From Chromera velia (lineage: Eukaryota > Sar > Chromeraceae): 23,353 nucleotides of DNA. The stretch spans positions 1 through 23,353 of the forward strand of contig JAHBMJ010002046.1 of assembly GCA_018398765.1 (NCBI GenBank), read 5' to 3'. Below the pieces are notes generated by a model. It worked only from the letters and a program-made list of their open reading frames with translations. It had not been told where the DNA came from and did not search any database. Shown piece after piece: positions 9,345 through 19,418 of the stretch. Each line of letters opens with the position of its first letter. Position 1 is the stretch's first letter. The position numbers and the translations under genes were made by a program.

Positions 9345-11084
9345 CACACAGAAGGTCTTGAACCGCTGCCACTGCAGGCCCTACAAAACCTCATCAGTCT
9401 TGTTCATCTCCTCAACTTCCTCCTTAGGCGGGTTCTGCCTCACAGTGGGTCCTTCTCCTACCCTGGGAAGTTTCCGACCACCCAGGACACCCCACTCTTC
9501 ATCCAAGGAGCTGCTGTTGCTCCTGCAACCCAGCCAGCTTGCCTCAAACGTCGACAAGCTGGCAGCCGAGGCATACCCGTCCCCGTCCGTAGACATGACC
9601 AGAGACGGAGGCTCGTCATCCATCTCCACATTCTCTGCAATAGGGCCCAATGGCTCAACTCCCCTAACCTCATTCCCTTTATCAGCTGTCCCCTCGGCAG
9701 CAGGAGGCTAGGCAGGAAGACCCCCAAGATCCTCCGCTCACTCTTCTCCGCCTGAGTTTGGAGGAACGGCAGGTTGAGACTCAGCAGCCTCGGGGAACAT
9801 ACGTGAGTCCCCCTCAACAGGAGGCATAGCAGGAATAGTAGAAGAGGAAGGCACAGTAGGGGAAGACAACGATGCTGAGGGATCTGCAGACACCGTATCT
9901 GCAGAACCCTTTGCACCCCCTACCCTTTCTTCCTCCGGCAGTCTCCATACTCCAACCTCTCAGAGCTGGACGGGGTCATCTATTATGCATGCGCACAGCC
10001 TCGACAGGGACTCTCCCTCCCCAGATGTTGAACACGTGCTTGATTAACGACCGCTTCACTCTCCCGTCCCTCATTTCCTTAACCTTGAAAGCGAGGGGGT
10101 CCCTTACCAAAAGATCGGGTGCGCCTTTAAGTGGAGGGCCACAAGCTTTCTCCACTTGTCCCTTTGGACAACTACCCTCTTCACGGGGTGGGCCTCCATC
10201 GGCTGACGGTCATACGAGGAGAACTCCAGCGCAGCTGGACCCAAAACTCTCCTCTCACGGATGGGAGTTCCTTGAGCGGACTGGGACCTATCTGCGCCCA
10301 CCGGGTGCACAGAAAGGTCAATTGGCCTATCCTCCGGCTCCGACTTGTCCCCTTGCCCCCTCTCGGCAGAAGACTCTGCCCCTCTTTCATTATCTCCATC
10401 ATCCCCGGAGATATTCCTTCTCCCAGACGATCTCCGCGGTCGTTTGTGAGCAGATAGATGGAGGCGGGCCCTCTCTCCCATGAAAAGGCTCTGATGTAGA
10501 GCTTGAGCAGATCCGGGAGGCAAATCTCCCCCTCTATCTCCGCCCCCCTCATCATCAGTTCCCCCGCCCCAGTCTCCTCCAGAATAATTCCTTAAAGGTG
10601 GGTCGTGTGGAGAATCGTCCAGGGGAAGGCTTCCATGGACTTCATCTCCATTAGGAGGATCTCCCCCATCATCTCCGTCGTCTCTGTCAGACCCGCTCAA
10701 TCTACCCCACAGCAGAGACTCAGAGGCGAAGGTATCTTCCTCCGTCTCCTCATTCTCTGCATACGACATCTGAGAGCGAGGGGACCCTTCCCATCCCCTT
10801 CTCTTTCTGCCTGTCTTACCCACCGACACATTTGAGAGCACCTCCCAAGCTCGGTTCCCGCGGCTGACCTCGTTCTTATCAACTCTATCTCTGGGGTCCT
10901 TAGGAGGGATGACCTCCATTGTGGGGTCTTCTCTCTCGAACATGATGGAGCGCGAGCGGTCGTCATGGTGCTTCGACTTGTGGAACATGCACCTGACCTG
11001 GTAGCACTTCTTATATACGAGGCACCACGCCTTCTCATCTTTATTGCTCTCTGTCCCCCGGAACATGTTCCGAAAGTGTTCCAT
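9345..11084 (-). pseudogene. Hydrophilic integrase-to-RT linker of the LTR element, broken
   Basis: The longest open part (10104-11084) is rich in Asp, Gly, Arg, Glu and Ser, with runs such as Asp-Asp-Gly-Asp-Asp-Gly and Gly-Gly-Asp. The lower part (about 9370-9920) is Pro/Ser/Glu-rich and continues in other frames, with stops near 9360, 9710 and 9755. Copia polyproteins commonly have a variable acidic linker between integrase and reverse transcriptase. No catalytic motif is present, so the assignment rests on position directly after integrase. Confidence 0.5.
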
Positions 11085-11161
11085 CAGTCGATCTCCAGGG
11101 GATCATCTCCTCTTTCCGTGTATGCCCGGATGCTCGTAAAGCTAGCCCTCTTGAAGGTGGG

Positions 11162-12483
11162 TCAGTCGAGGGGCTTCCCATAGGCCCACGACTCCTTCCC
11201 CCGGATCAGCCAGCTGGAACGAAAATTTCCTTGCCGGCCACTATGTTCCTCTCTGCATCCTCTCATATCGACCCACAGGAGACGTTCCTGGAAGGACGAG
11301 AGGGAATCCCCTATACCCAAGATCACTTCTCTCTGCCTGCCTATGGTAGCAGGCGCCTGTTCCCCCTTTCTGCCAAGCAGAAGTCCTCCTGGACCATAGT
11401 CGAGGGTCCTCTTGTTCTCCACCCGCCGGAGCCAGGAGGATAGTTCCTTCCTGATCGAACCGAGGGCCTCCCTAGAGATGGATGTTGTCCGGAACCGTCT
11501 GCAGATGTTCAAAATGATTTTGAACCTGCACGGGGACGCGGCATGCATAACAAAAACCTCAATCAACAATTTTGAACCTGCAGTACGGAAAAACGCTCCC
11601 CTTGAACGTTTTTCTCTTTATACCTGTGCAGCACAACGACAACGTCGTGCGTGAGCGGAGCCATAAACTGTACAATGACTCCATATAATTCTGTTCCCAG
11701 AGAAGGCATGGACACCACCACAGTGTCCCCCACCCTCTATCCTAGAGGCGCTCTGCGAAATGTTAGGGTGAAAGGGATGCCTCCCACCATTCTGTGGAAC
11801 GCACAAAAATACCCCCAACGTTCTCCCATCGCCACGATATGAATCACCGCAAGGGAAAACCGGTGGTTAGGGTCCGACATGAGGAGGGCCACTCCCTCCC
11901 GATTGCTGCGAATGCAGCGCTCAACCAGAGCCTGCAGACCCTTGCTCATATACGGCGGTTCCTAACGGTACTCGATGGGGTGCAGTCTGGGAGACCCGTC
12001 CTCCCAGAGCCACGACTGAAAAGAAGCACCCGCTCCCGTCTTCTCTCCGTCCATACACATCAGGTGCGGACGCCCCAGCCAGCGAGCAAAGTAATGCATG
12101 CAATCGATGAAGGAAGCCTCATCTTTCTCCTTTACTGGGTGTGCTAGAGAGAACCCGGCTCCTGACTCGTAAAGAACCATCATCATCCCGAAGCCCCCTG
12201 TCTCCGCCTTCGCAAGAAGGTCCTTGAAGAACCAGATGTCGACGATCCAGACCGTTCCCTTGATCGGCCTTCAATCGGCAGACAACTTCTCGCTCCTTTT
12301 ATTAATCTTTAGAGTGATCGCTTTCTTCAGTTGATAGAGGGGGCATGCAGAAATCTATCTTCTGTAGTTCTTATCGATCTCAATGCCCTCTGTTGAGAGA
12401 GTCTCCTTAAGATCCTCAAAATTCTGGTGCCCGTAGCGCGCATGGAGCGCCATCGCCTCGCGCTTCTGGTTAACCCGCACGAC
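11162..12483 (-). pseudogene. Copia-type integrase relic (HHCC finger, D-D-E core, C-terminal domain)
   Basis: Integrase inserts the element's cDNA into host DNA. His codons at 12442-12444 and 12427-12429 form the H-x4-H part of a gag-pre-integrase finger. The matching Cys is at 12343-12345, but the second Cys position is Tyr (12334-12336). The core has Asp in Val-Asp-Ile-Trp (12238-12240), Asp in Met-Asp-Gly-Glu (12049-12051) and Glu in Leu-Val-Glu-Arg (11920-11922). A Tyr-Gly-Pro-Gly segment near 11400 resembles the C-terminal DNA-binding domain. Stops at 12355, 12271 and 11962 and later frameshifts inactivate it. All three stops could come from CAG-to-TAG or CGA-to-TGA changes. Confidence 0.75.
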
Positions 12484-13389
12484 CGAGAAGGCAGTCAAGA
12501 GCGTCGGACTCCGTTTGTACCCGTAGTCCTATGGTTTGAAGTGGGCAGCGCCCCTATTATCAAACTTTCTCACCGAGAGAAAGGGACCTTGCTGGCAGTA
12601 GTCCGTGTCCGCCAGCTCAGCAGCAGTCCATCCACCCACGACCCAATACGTAATCGGGTAGGCAGCTACTGGGACCTTAATGCTGTCAGGTGTGGCTCTA
12701 AAGTCCTTCTTGGCCGACCTCTTCTTCTCCTCCTCAGGGAGAGGGTGTTTGGGAATCCTTTCATAAGGATCCACCTGCTGCCTCAACTGCCGCACCTTAT
12801 TTCGCTGGACCAGGTCCCATACCTCTTGCAGTGACTGGAACTGGTACCCGCAGGACCCGCCACCCGCCTTGGAGACCTCCCCCAAGGAAGTGTTCAAAAG
12901 ACTCGTTTGGGATGGCCTTGTAGTGCAGGTTGCGATCGTACACTGCCCGAAGGAGGTGGTTGAGGCCGTACCCATCTGGCTTATCCCCCCAGGGCTTGTG
13001 AATAATACAGGCCTCCGGAGCTCCCACCTTGAAAGAGGTGTCCATGACCTCAACATCTACCTGCGGAATTCCCTGTCGCACCCCCTCCTGATACATGAGG
13101 TCCATAGATAGCCTCACTTCGTGTGAGATCTGCCTCTCTTCCTTTGTTCTCTCTGCCTATGCGCAGTATGCAGGAAGAACATCCTTTATTGCTAAACGAG
13201 GGATAAAAAGACCTATACCAGGAGCATTATGAATCAGCACGTCAGGGAGGTTCAGCTAATCGACCATGTGGAGGAGGCAGGGGACGACAATATTCTTGGG
13301 AGCGCCGAAGAGGTCCTGAGTCCCGAATCGGATACTAAAAACTGCTGGACAAGAGAACACCGTTTCATTCCCCAGTCCTTATGACTGGA
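12484..13389 (-). pseudogene. Polyprotein segment between protease and integrase
   Basis: Two overlapping frames (12529-13056 and 12797-13117) read as soluble protein. The segment runs without a gap into the integrase finger and includes a Lys/Glu-rich stretch (Pro-Glu-Glu-Glu-Lys-Lys). I recognise no enzyme motif and no reverse transcriptase here, which argues against gypsy order. A frameshift near 12860 breaks the reading frame. Confidence 0.5.
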
Positions 13390-13640
13390 GGGGCATCTCC
13401 AAACGCACCTTCCACTCAATGAAATCTTGTCCCATCACAAGATGCTCATAGTGCCGGTGTCTTGTCCTCCTGGGCAGCCCCCCGTTTGGGAGCCCATCTC
13501 CCTCCTCCCCAATGCCCCCCAAAAACAAACCCATCCAGTCTAAGATATCCGGCCCCTCACTTTTCTCCAGGAGATAAGGTTTCCGAACGTACAGGAGTCA
13601 ATATGGACCTTGATGACTCTATACTCGACGAGCTTGGGGT
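13390..13640 (-). pseudogene. Retropepsin-type aspartic protease relic
   Basis: Minus-strand codons at about 13575-13610 read [12 protein letters not shown], close to the retropepsin active site Asp-Ser/Thr-Gly. The catalytic Asp is at 13597-13599, but the Gly after Ser is replaced by Cys or lost. Downstream, Leu-Val-Met-Gly-Gln-Asp-Phe (about 13415-13440) resembles the conserved strand Ile-Leu-Gly-x-Asp-Phe that follows the flap. A stop at about 13540 separates the two parts. It would cut the Gag-Pol polyprotein in a working element. Confidence 0.55.
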
Positions 13641-14391
13641 TCAGGGATCTCGAATTTCTTAAAACCTTGTAGACCTCAAACTTTTCTGGAAACCCAGCCC
13701 AGCGCCGGGTCCTGCTCGGGTCGTTTATCAGCTCTATCTCATACTGGGCGACCGTATAGATAGCAGACTTTGCACCAGAAGGCACCGCACCCATGGTGAT
13801 CTCGTCCTCCGGTCCTCGTGTACGAGAGATGAGCTCAGGGAGATGGGGCCCCGGGTCGTGCTTCTCCATCATGTTCTTTATACGCTTAACTCCTCCCGTG
13901 GTGAACTCAGACTAAAAGGCTTGCATGACCGTCATACAAGTTTCTAAGCCTGCCAGGAAGATAGCCCACCCCATTCATTCCAAGCCTGTTCGTTCAGGCT
14001 CATCGGACATTGTTAAGAGCGTTTACCAAGCTCCACGGACTCCTTCTCTCCATATATCGACCCTTATGTGCGACCCAACAGGATCCCACACAGAAAGGCG
14101 CTCTATAGCCTCCTCATACCACACAGGAAAAGTCGTTGTATCGTAGTTGGGTGAGTACTTAGCTCCTGGCTCGTAGTACAAAGGGAGGCCAAGCTGGTCG
14201 GTAAAGCGGACTTTATTGAGAGACCCCTCCCCATGAGGAATCGTCTCTTCACCCTTGGACGCGTGGATGGTCAGGTTGAACGAGTTCTCCTTCCCATATG
14301 AGACGCCACCCGTGACTACGACAACATTATCGTCGTCCTGACCCCCAGGAACGACCTTCTGCGAGGACACTGGAGGGACACTACCCCCCTG
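13641..14391 (-). pseudogene. Gag-protease spacer of the LTR element
   Basis: Frames 13540-13872 and 14023-14370 encode soluble segments between the RGG-rich gag end and the protease, separated by stops near 13912 and 14020. No known motif is visible. They are kept as part of the same decayed polyprotein because strand and order continue on both sides. Confidence 0.45.
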
Positions 14392-15020
14392 CTACGCCTG
14401 TCCGGAGTCTAAGTTCTTCTTCTCAAAGTTCTTGTTGTTGAACCTGCCGGGAGAAAGGGTACACCCACCACGGCCGTGGCCCCTACCACCTCCTCTCCCC
14501 CCTGCGCCACCCCTACGACCAGGATAGGGAGAACCTTGACGGTCTCCGGAGCCTCCAGCATGGCTTCCTCCTCCCAGAGGACCTCTAGGACGGCCCCCAG
14601 AGCCGCCCCTATCCTGCCCGGTCTTGTCCATCTGCTTCTGAATCATCATCCATCGCTTCTTCGCATTCTTGTCAGGGCAGTTGTTGGGAGCATGGCCTAT
14701 CGTTTTGCACGCTGGGTAGCCGTCCTTCTTTCAAATCCAAGGACAGGCCCCATGGCCCCCCCACTCTGTATGTCCGTCCGGACGGTTACATCGCAGGCAC
14801 TGCTCTATGCGGTACCCGTGCATGGGGAAAGCTTTTCCTGCTGGAATGATCCCAATACGCCTTGTCCCACAAGGACCCAAACTCTCTATCCCACTGACCA
14901 GACTTGATGGGAGTTTCTCCAGGACCCGCCATCGTCCCGATAAACGTGTCCGATCTGGTTCCGTCCCGGTGTCGGACACCATAGCGATCGAGAACGGGGT
15001 TCCTATTGGGGCCCCTGGGG
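14392..15020 (-). pseudogene. Gag nucleocapsid part: CCHC zinc knuckle and RGG tail
   Basis: Nucleocapsid knuckles package element RNA. A first Cys-rich knuckle has Cys at 14797 and 14788, His at 14770 and Cys at 14743. A second reads Tyr-x2-Cys-x4-His-x4-Cys (14716 downwards), that is a CCHC box whose first Cys has become Tyr. After it come Lys-rich residues and a Gly/Arg-rich tail (about 14465-14600) typical of RNA-binding RGG segments. A TGA at about 14731-14733 (probable former CGA) and a frameshift near 14815 break it. Upstream it runs into the MITE at 15021. Confidence 0.7.
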
Positions 15021-15024
15021 TTAA

Positions 15025-15618
15025 CACTAGGGGGGGGGTACTTCAGCCGGTTACACCATGGTTACGGACCCTACACCCCCCTCCTACAACGTATAACATA
15101 TAGCCATCAGTCAAAAGTGGTGCCAATTGATTAGTTATGTTTAATTACTCATAAAACCGGCTTCAAGATTGTTAAAAAATTCAGGGTATGGTCAAAAATA
15201 ATGAAAAATGATGTGTCACATTCATTTTGCCCCTGAACCCCCCGTAACCGGGTAACCCGTAACCTTTTTTGACCCCCCTCAAAAATGAAGTAACCTCCCT
15301 TAAGAAGCATTCAAACGTGTTCTAAACATCATTTTGAATGTTTTTACAAGTTGAAAATTTGGTTGGTTACTGAGGTCAAAATCGGTCAAAATGCTCGTAA
15401 CCGGGTAACCTGTAACTTCTTTGTGTGACAAAGATAAAAAGGGGGTAACCCAAAGTAACCACGTAGCCTATACTTCAAAAACACCAGATTTTGATATAAC
15501 TAGACCAGACAGAGCTCCAGGTTGCCGGACTGGCTTGCAAAATTCTGGTTTTGTTCATATTTTATGTCATTTTAGGCTTAAAATCTACCATAACCTTCCA
15601 GAGTGCCCCCCCCTAGGG
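15025..15618. mobile_element. piggyBac-like MITE nested in gag
   Basis: The left end reads TTAA then CACTAG-G8-TACTTC. The right end, read inwards, is TCAA then CCCTAG-G7-CACTCT. Similarity continues to GGTTAC/GGTTAT, giving imperfect inverted repeats of about 28 bp. TTAA targets and ends of CCCTAG/CACTAG type are typical of piggyBac transposons. The 594-bp body is AT-rich and non-coding, so a non-autonomous copy is likely. The flanking gag sequence joins sensibly when it is removed. The right target site reads TTGA, one transition from TTAA. Confidence 0.7.
15049..15595. repeat. GGTTAC/GTAACC hexamer array inside the MITE
   Basis: GGTTAC occurs at 15049, 15060 and 15365. GTAACC occurs at 15244, 15252, 15259, 15290, 15397, 15405, 15445 and 15455, with a variant ATAACC at 15590. 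Eleven exact copies in under 600 bp are far above chance. They may be subterminal transposase-binding sites. Confidence 0.65.
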
Positions 15619-15799
15619 TTGACAACGGCCTGAGTTGGAGGACGGTCCTTTCCTTCCACCCCCTTGTCATTGTATTGACTGGAGGGAACAGAGGAATTGG
15701 ACACAGGAGAGCATCCCCAATTGGAGCTCCCCCTGCCATCCCCTTTTCTGGAACCCCCGCCAGCACTGCTCTGCTTACCGCCTTCAATTTTAAAAGCCG

Positions 15800-17646
15800 C
15801 GATCGGAGCTGCCCCTGCCTTTTCCGCCAGAGTCAGGAGACTTTCCTCCAGAGGGTTTCCCTCCCTTTGCCTTGGAAGGCCTCCTCTGGGGACTTCCTCT
15901 GTGGGACTCCTCTAAGCCCCGTGAACGCCACGAAAGGAACCTTTGGAATGATGCCCCCCCATAAGGCACCCCCCAAGTCCTTCACACCGAAGGTTGCCGC
16001 CTTCTGTTCCCATTTTCTCCTCAAGTCCTCGACGAGAGCTCCTTTGACTAGGCCCCGGTCCCAGGCATCCCTAAGAGACTTGTTGAAGGTCTCCGCCTGG
16101 GCAGCGATGGCATGGACGGGCGTGGAGCTCCTTCGTGATCTCCACCTCGCTTGTTAGGTCCACCGGGGTCTGCCTCTCCTGCCATCTCATTATGAGGTAC
16201 GTCGTTTGGCAGGTGTCCCATCAGGAGCCCAAGCCTGGACTTCATTCCAAGCTCGTAGACGATGTTCTCCTCAACCAGGTGGTTCAGGAGACGTTTGTGA
16301 TATGCCAGCAGCTCTGTGTCAGTCTCAAACTTATAGGACTGACAGGCAATCGTCTCGTATTCCAGGACGAGGGCGGAGGTCGAGTACTGGATCATCTTGA
16401 AAACGTGTGCGAAGATTATCGCCACGACCTTATCGCGCATCTCCATAAAGGTCCTCGGGACCGATGTCAAGATCTCCTCCAATGTGTAAGCAATGAGAGG
16501 CTCCTCAGGGTCGCACTTCGGCCTCCCCCGAGTCCCACTCGACTCCCTTACTCCCAGGAAGGAGAAAATACCTGGAGCCCCCGAAGCCCCGACATCACTA
16601 GTACCCACCCTTCTACCTATAGACACCGTCGCAGGGTCGGGGGGAGACACTCCAGAATACACCTCCCCACCCGTTTGGGGGGTCATCTGAAACACCGAAG
16701 GTAGGCGGCCTTCAGCAGCACCCCTAGGGACACCCTTGGCCTGGGGAGGAGGAGAGAGCGCGTCTATCTCCTTGCGGAGTCTCTCAGCCTGCTCGTTGAA
16801 AGCAAACATGTCTGACGCCACCTGGTCGATGTGACCTTGCAGGGTCGCTACTTGCGTGTCCTTGTCGGCTTTCCCAGTGTCGAAGACCTCTTTCTTCTCG
16901 GCCCAGGCTGCTAGCTCTTTTGCATACTCCTCCTTCCCTTCGGACCCCTCAGGGAAACTGTCCCTCTTAGGCATGCTGCTTATCATGTCATTCTCCTCCT
17001 TCTGAATATCCAGAATTCGGACCTTGTCAGATCCTCGCTCGGCATTGAGACCCGATATCTTAGCCATGAGGTCCTCATACTGCTTCCTTTTCTTCTCTAG
17101 CAGGGCGGGGTCAGGTTGCACACCGACTACCTGCACCCCCCTACCGGAACTACTGCTACTACTGCTACTGCTAACCCGTTTAGCAGAGGCCGGACGCTGC
17201 TCACTGGACGCGGAGACGGCCATCTGATGGGAGGTGTCTGGTATTGCTCCCGTCTCTTCCTCCATCTTTACCTTTGCCTCTGTTGGAGCTCCCCCATGGA
17301 GCTCCCTACCTGAAAAAAACATAACAAGGCGAGACAGGGAAAGAGAGGAGGGTTCTTTCAGAGTCTGCAGGCAGAGGATCTGCTCGTTCAGGGCCTTCAA
17401 CTGGGGACCAGTGATTCTCTCCTTCTCTCGGCGTGAGAGGAGCTCCCTGATGGCCATGATCCTCGCCTTGCCCATTCTCAGGACGTCGGTCCGCTGCAGA
17501 TACCTCTTCATCCACTCCACATCGGGCGGAGAGACCCAGTCTACAATGTGCCTGTAGACAATCCGGAGCTGTTCAGAGACTTCCGAGCTGAGGTGGGGCA
17601 CCCGTTCCACCACCTTCTCTAGCACTTCCACCTCGGTCTTTGATGA
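15800..17646 (-). pseudogene. Gag capsid-like region with coiled coils
   Basis: The main open frame (16048-17646) encodes a hydrophilic helical protein of over 500 residues. It has an N-terminal helical part, a Ser run (about 17147-17175), two likely coiled coils (about 17090-16970 and 16860-16750) and a C-terminal helix-rich part with Tyr-Glu-Thr-Ile-Ala and Leu-Leu-Asn-His-Leu. No ATG opens the frame; it begins after a TGA at 17647-17649. After frameshifts near 16150 and 16100 the coding signal continues in another frame (Thr-Phe-Asn-Lys-Ser-Leu) to about 15830. Gag assignment rests on location at the 5' end, composition and the zinc knuckles beyond the MITE. Structural shell formation is the inferred original role. 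Confidence 0.6.
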
Positions 17647-17649
17647 TCA

Positions 17650-18540
17650 CCCTTCTCTACCCTTCTCTGTTTGATCGGAAAGAAAGAAATAAAGAAAGAG
17701 ATCTTTCTGTGGTGGTAGGCGGGGGAAAAAGGCAACGATCATTATGATATCCCTGTCCCTGAGCTAGGTCCCTGAGTAAAAAAGAGATGGCCCAAGCAAC
17801 GATTGCTTCTCCAACTTTCTGTGATTGACTGAGCAGCTTAGCTTTTCTTTTGCGTGAATTTTTGCTTGTGGACAGTGGTTGAATATCGCAATTTTATCTT
17901 CATATTAACCATGTCATGAATGATGGTCTCACTGGCAGAGTGAGAACCTCTGAACCTGCAAGTATACGGCTCAGTAGGGGCTGCGGTTAGAAGCTCTCTA
18001 AATGAGCATGGTCTCATTTTGCTTACTGCTTAAACCTGTCAATCAATCAATAAAACATATTCGATCAATTCATTTACTAGTTTGTTTAGTTTGAATTATG
18101 CTATAATTGTCTTTAGAGTTTTTGAATTGATTGAAGAGGTTATTGAATAATTCATTGAATAACCTATGCGTAACCTATTTATACTTGTTATAACATATTT
18201 TAACTATTTTATAACTACTAGACACTATAGAATAACTAAATACAATTGTTAAACAACTGAATCTAACTGCTAAGCAGCTGAATCTAACTGCTAGGCAGGC
18301 GAAGATGACCGCTAGGCAGGCAAAGAACACTGCTAGGCAGGCAAAGGGTACCGCTAGGCAGCCCAACGGTACCGCTAGGCAGCCAAAAGATACCGTTAGG
18401 CAAGAAAAACAGGGTTAGAGTTCACTGCTAGCAAGCCTTATAAAGGGTTAATTACATTCAAACAGTCAGTTGGCTCTTCAATGTTGACCTACTCCAAAGG
18501 GGTCGGTGGCCCCCCTATTTTAGTGTGCTAGCAACCAGTG
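17650..18540 (-). other. Leader region between 5' LTR and gag
   Basis: It holds the 21-bp minisatellite at 18246-18413 and an AT-rich part with repeated TTGAAT/ATTGAAT words (about 18100-18170). On the minus strand TGGTTGCTAG starts at 18537, three bases inside the 5' LTR edge. This is a possible but unassigned tRNA primer-binding site, because many such sites start TGG. Confidence 0.45.
18246..18413. repeat. 21-bp minisatellite, eight units
   Basis: Eight diverged 21-bp units lie head to tail, with core CTGCTAGGCAG followed by a variable AAAGA-like part. Each core is close to a palindrome. Because 21 is a multiple of three, the minus strand reads Cys-Leu-Ala-Val heptads, but there is no start or gene context for a protein. 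Confidence 0.85.
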
Positions 18541-18758
18541 TGAGTATTTCTTACGCCAAAGTGCATGCAGGCCATACCATGGAACTCACAACATGCACAT
18601 CTCTGTCGCAGGCGCCCCGCCACCCCGTGTGGCCGGGCCGCCGCGTGCGTGCGTCGCTCCTTTCTCTGGCTCGGGGCGAAGGGACGAATGGAAAGGCCGG
18701 GACCGGAATTCACCCTCTGCGAATCCGACCAGGAACGGGACCGTCGTTTACTTTCACA
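18541..18758 (-). repeat. 5' LTR (right copy)
   Basis: It matches the left copy at 7396-7635 without the two 11-base insertions. It keeps seven CpG sites that are TpG or CpA in the left copy. In the element's sense it starts TGTGAAAG and ends ATACTCA. Both copies contain TGCATGCA. Confidence 0.65.
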
Positions 18759-19101
18759 ATGCATATGCAAGCATTCTGCAATGAAATGCTTCTCGGATTT
18801 CCGTAATTCTGCATGCTTGCTGCCTGATAACAACAATGCCAGGTGAGAGTGTCATCATAAATAAATCGACCGATTGATAGAAGAACGCATACTGACAAAC
18901 AATCTTCGAAGGGGGCAGGGATGCACGGGCGAAGAACATGCAAAAGACGAAGGAGCGACGCATAAGATGGAAAGCAGCAAAGCCAATTAACAAAGTCGGC
19001 CCAGTTGTCCGGCTGTTGGTGATTCACCGAGGAGGACTACGAAGGAACAGGCCAGTGAATCAATCCAAGGCATTCTGATCATGTTGAGTGACTTTCTGAC
19101 C

Positions 19102-19122
19102 GACTGATTGATTCAATCAGTC
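19102..19122. repeat. Perfect inverted repeat, 10-bp arms
   Basis: GACTGATTGA and TCAATCAGTC flank a single T. It is the cleanest short palindrome in this flank. No function can be assigned. Confidence 0.6.
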
Positions 19123-19324
19123 CGTAATAGATTGATCCAGAGAGCGTGCACGACCGAACACTTCCCCGGCATGTCAGTCGGACCGACCTCTGATGCATGC
19201 ATGGCATGACGATCGGAGATCCTAATTGTCCCTCCGATCCTACCTGTGCTTGCATGTACTTCAACAAATCATCGGAAGACAAAAAAGAAAAAGACTGCAA
19301 ATCAAGGACGGAAGTCAATCTGCT

Positions 19325-19340
19325 TGTGTGTGTGTGCGTG

Positions 19341-19410
<70 letters not shown>

Positions 19411-19418
19411 TGTGTACG
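19325..19418. repeat. 94-bp alternating purine-pyrimidine tract with (GC) core
   Basis: Uninterrupted TG/CG alternation includes a pure GC run at 19378-19394. It is the longest Z-DNA-prone tract in the window. Confidence 0.8.

Larger units (their letters stand above)
7396..18758 (-). mobile_element. Degenerate Ty1/copia-order LTR retrotransposon, ~11.4 kb
   Basis: Two same-orientation repeats (7396-7635 and 18541-18758) bracket minus-strand gag, zinc knuckle, protease and integrase relics in the order gag-PR-INT. In the element's sense each repeat starts TGTGAAAG, and the right copy ends ACTCA, giving TG...CA ends. A purine tract abuts the 3' copy on its internal side. Reverse transcriptase and RNase H, expected after integrase in copia elements, are not recognisable. 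I see no target-site duplication at the outer edges (CCACGG before the left copy, ATGCA after the right). The bracket could therefore also be two separate solo copies. Frameshifts and stops are frequent and a MITE is nested in gag. Confidence 0.6.

Noticed and set aside
15237-15417. GTAACC/GGTTAC runs as a CRISPR or telomere array
   Set aside because: Hexamers are irregularly spaced in both orientations inside a transposon with inverted ends, which fits a MITE instead.
7720-18015. Shared words GATCTTTCT and GGTCTCATTTTG near both ends of the LTR element as alternative LTRs
   Set aside because: Their spacing differs (about 100 versus 310 bases) and the sequence between is not alignable.
18175-18366. 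Cys-Leu-Ala-Val heptad-repeat protein on the minus strand
   Set aside because: It is a by-product of the 21-bp minisatellite; there is no start context or flanking coding sequence.
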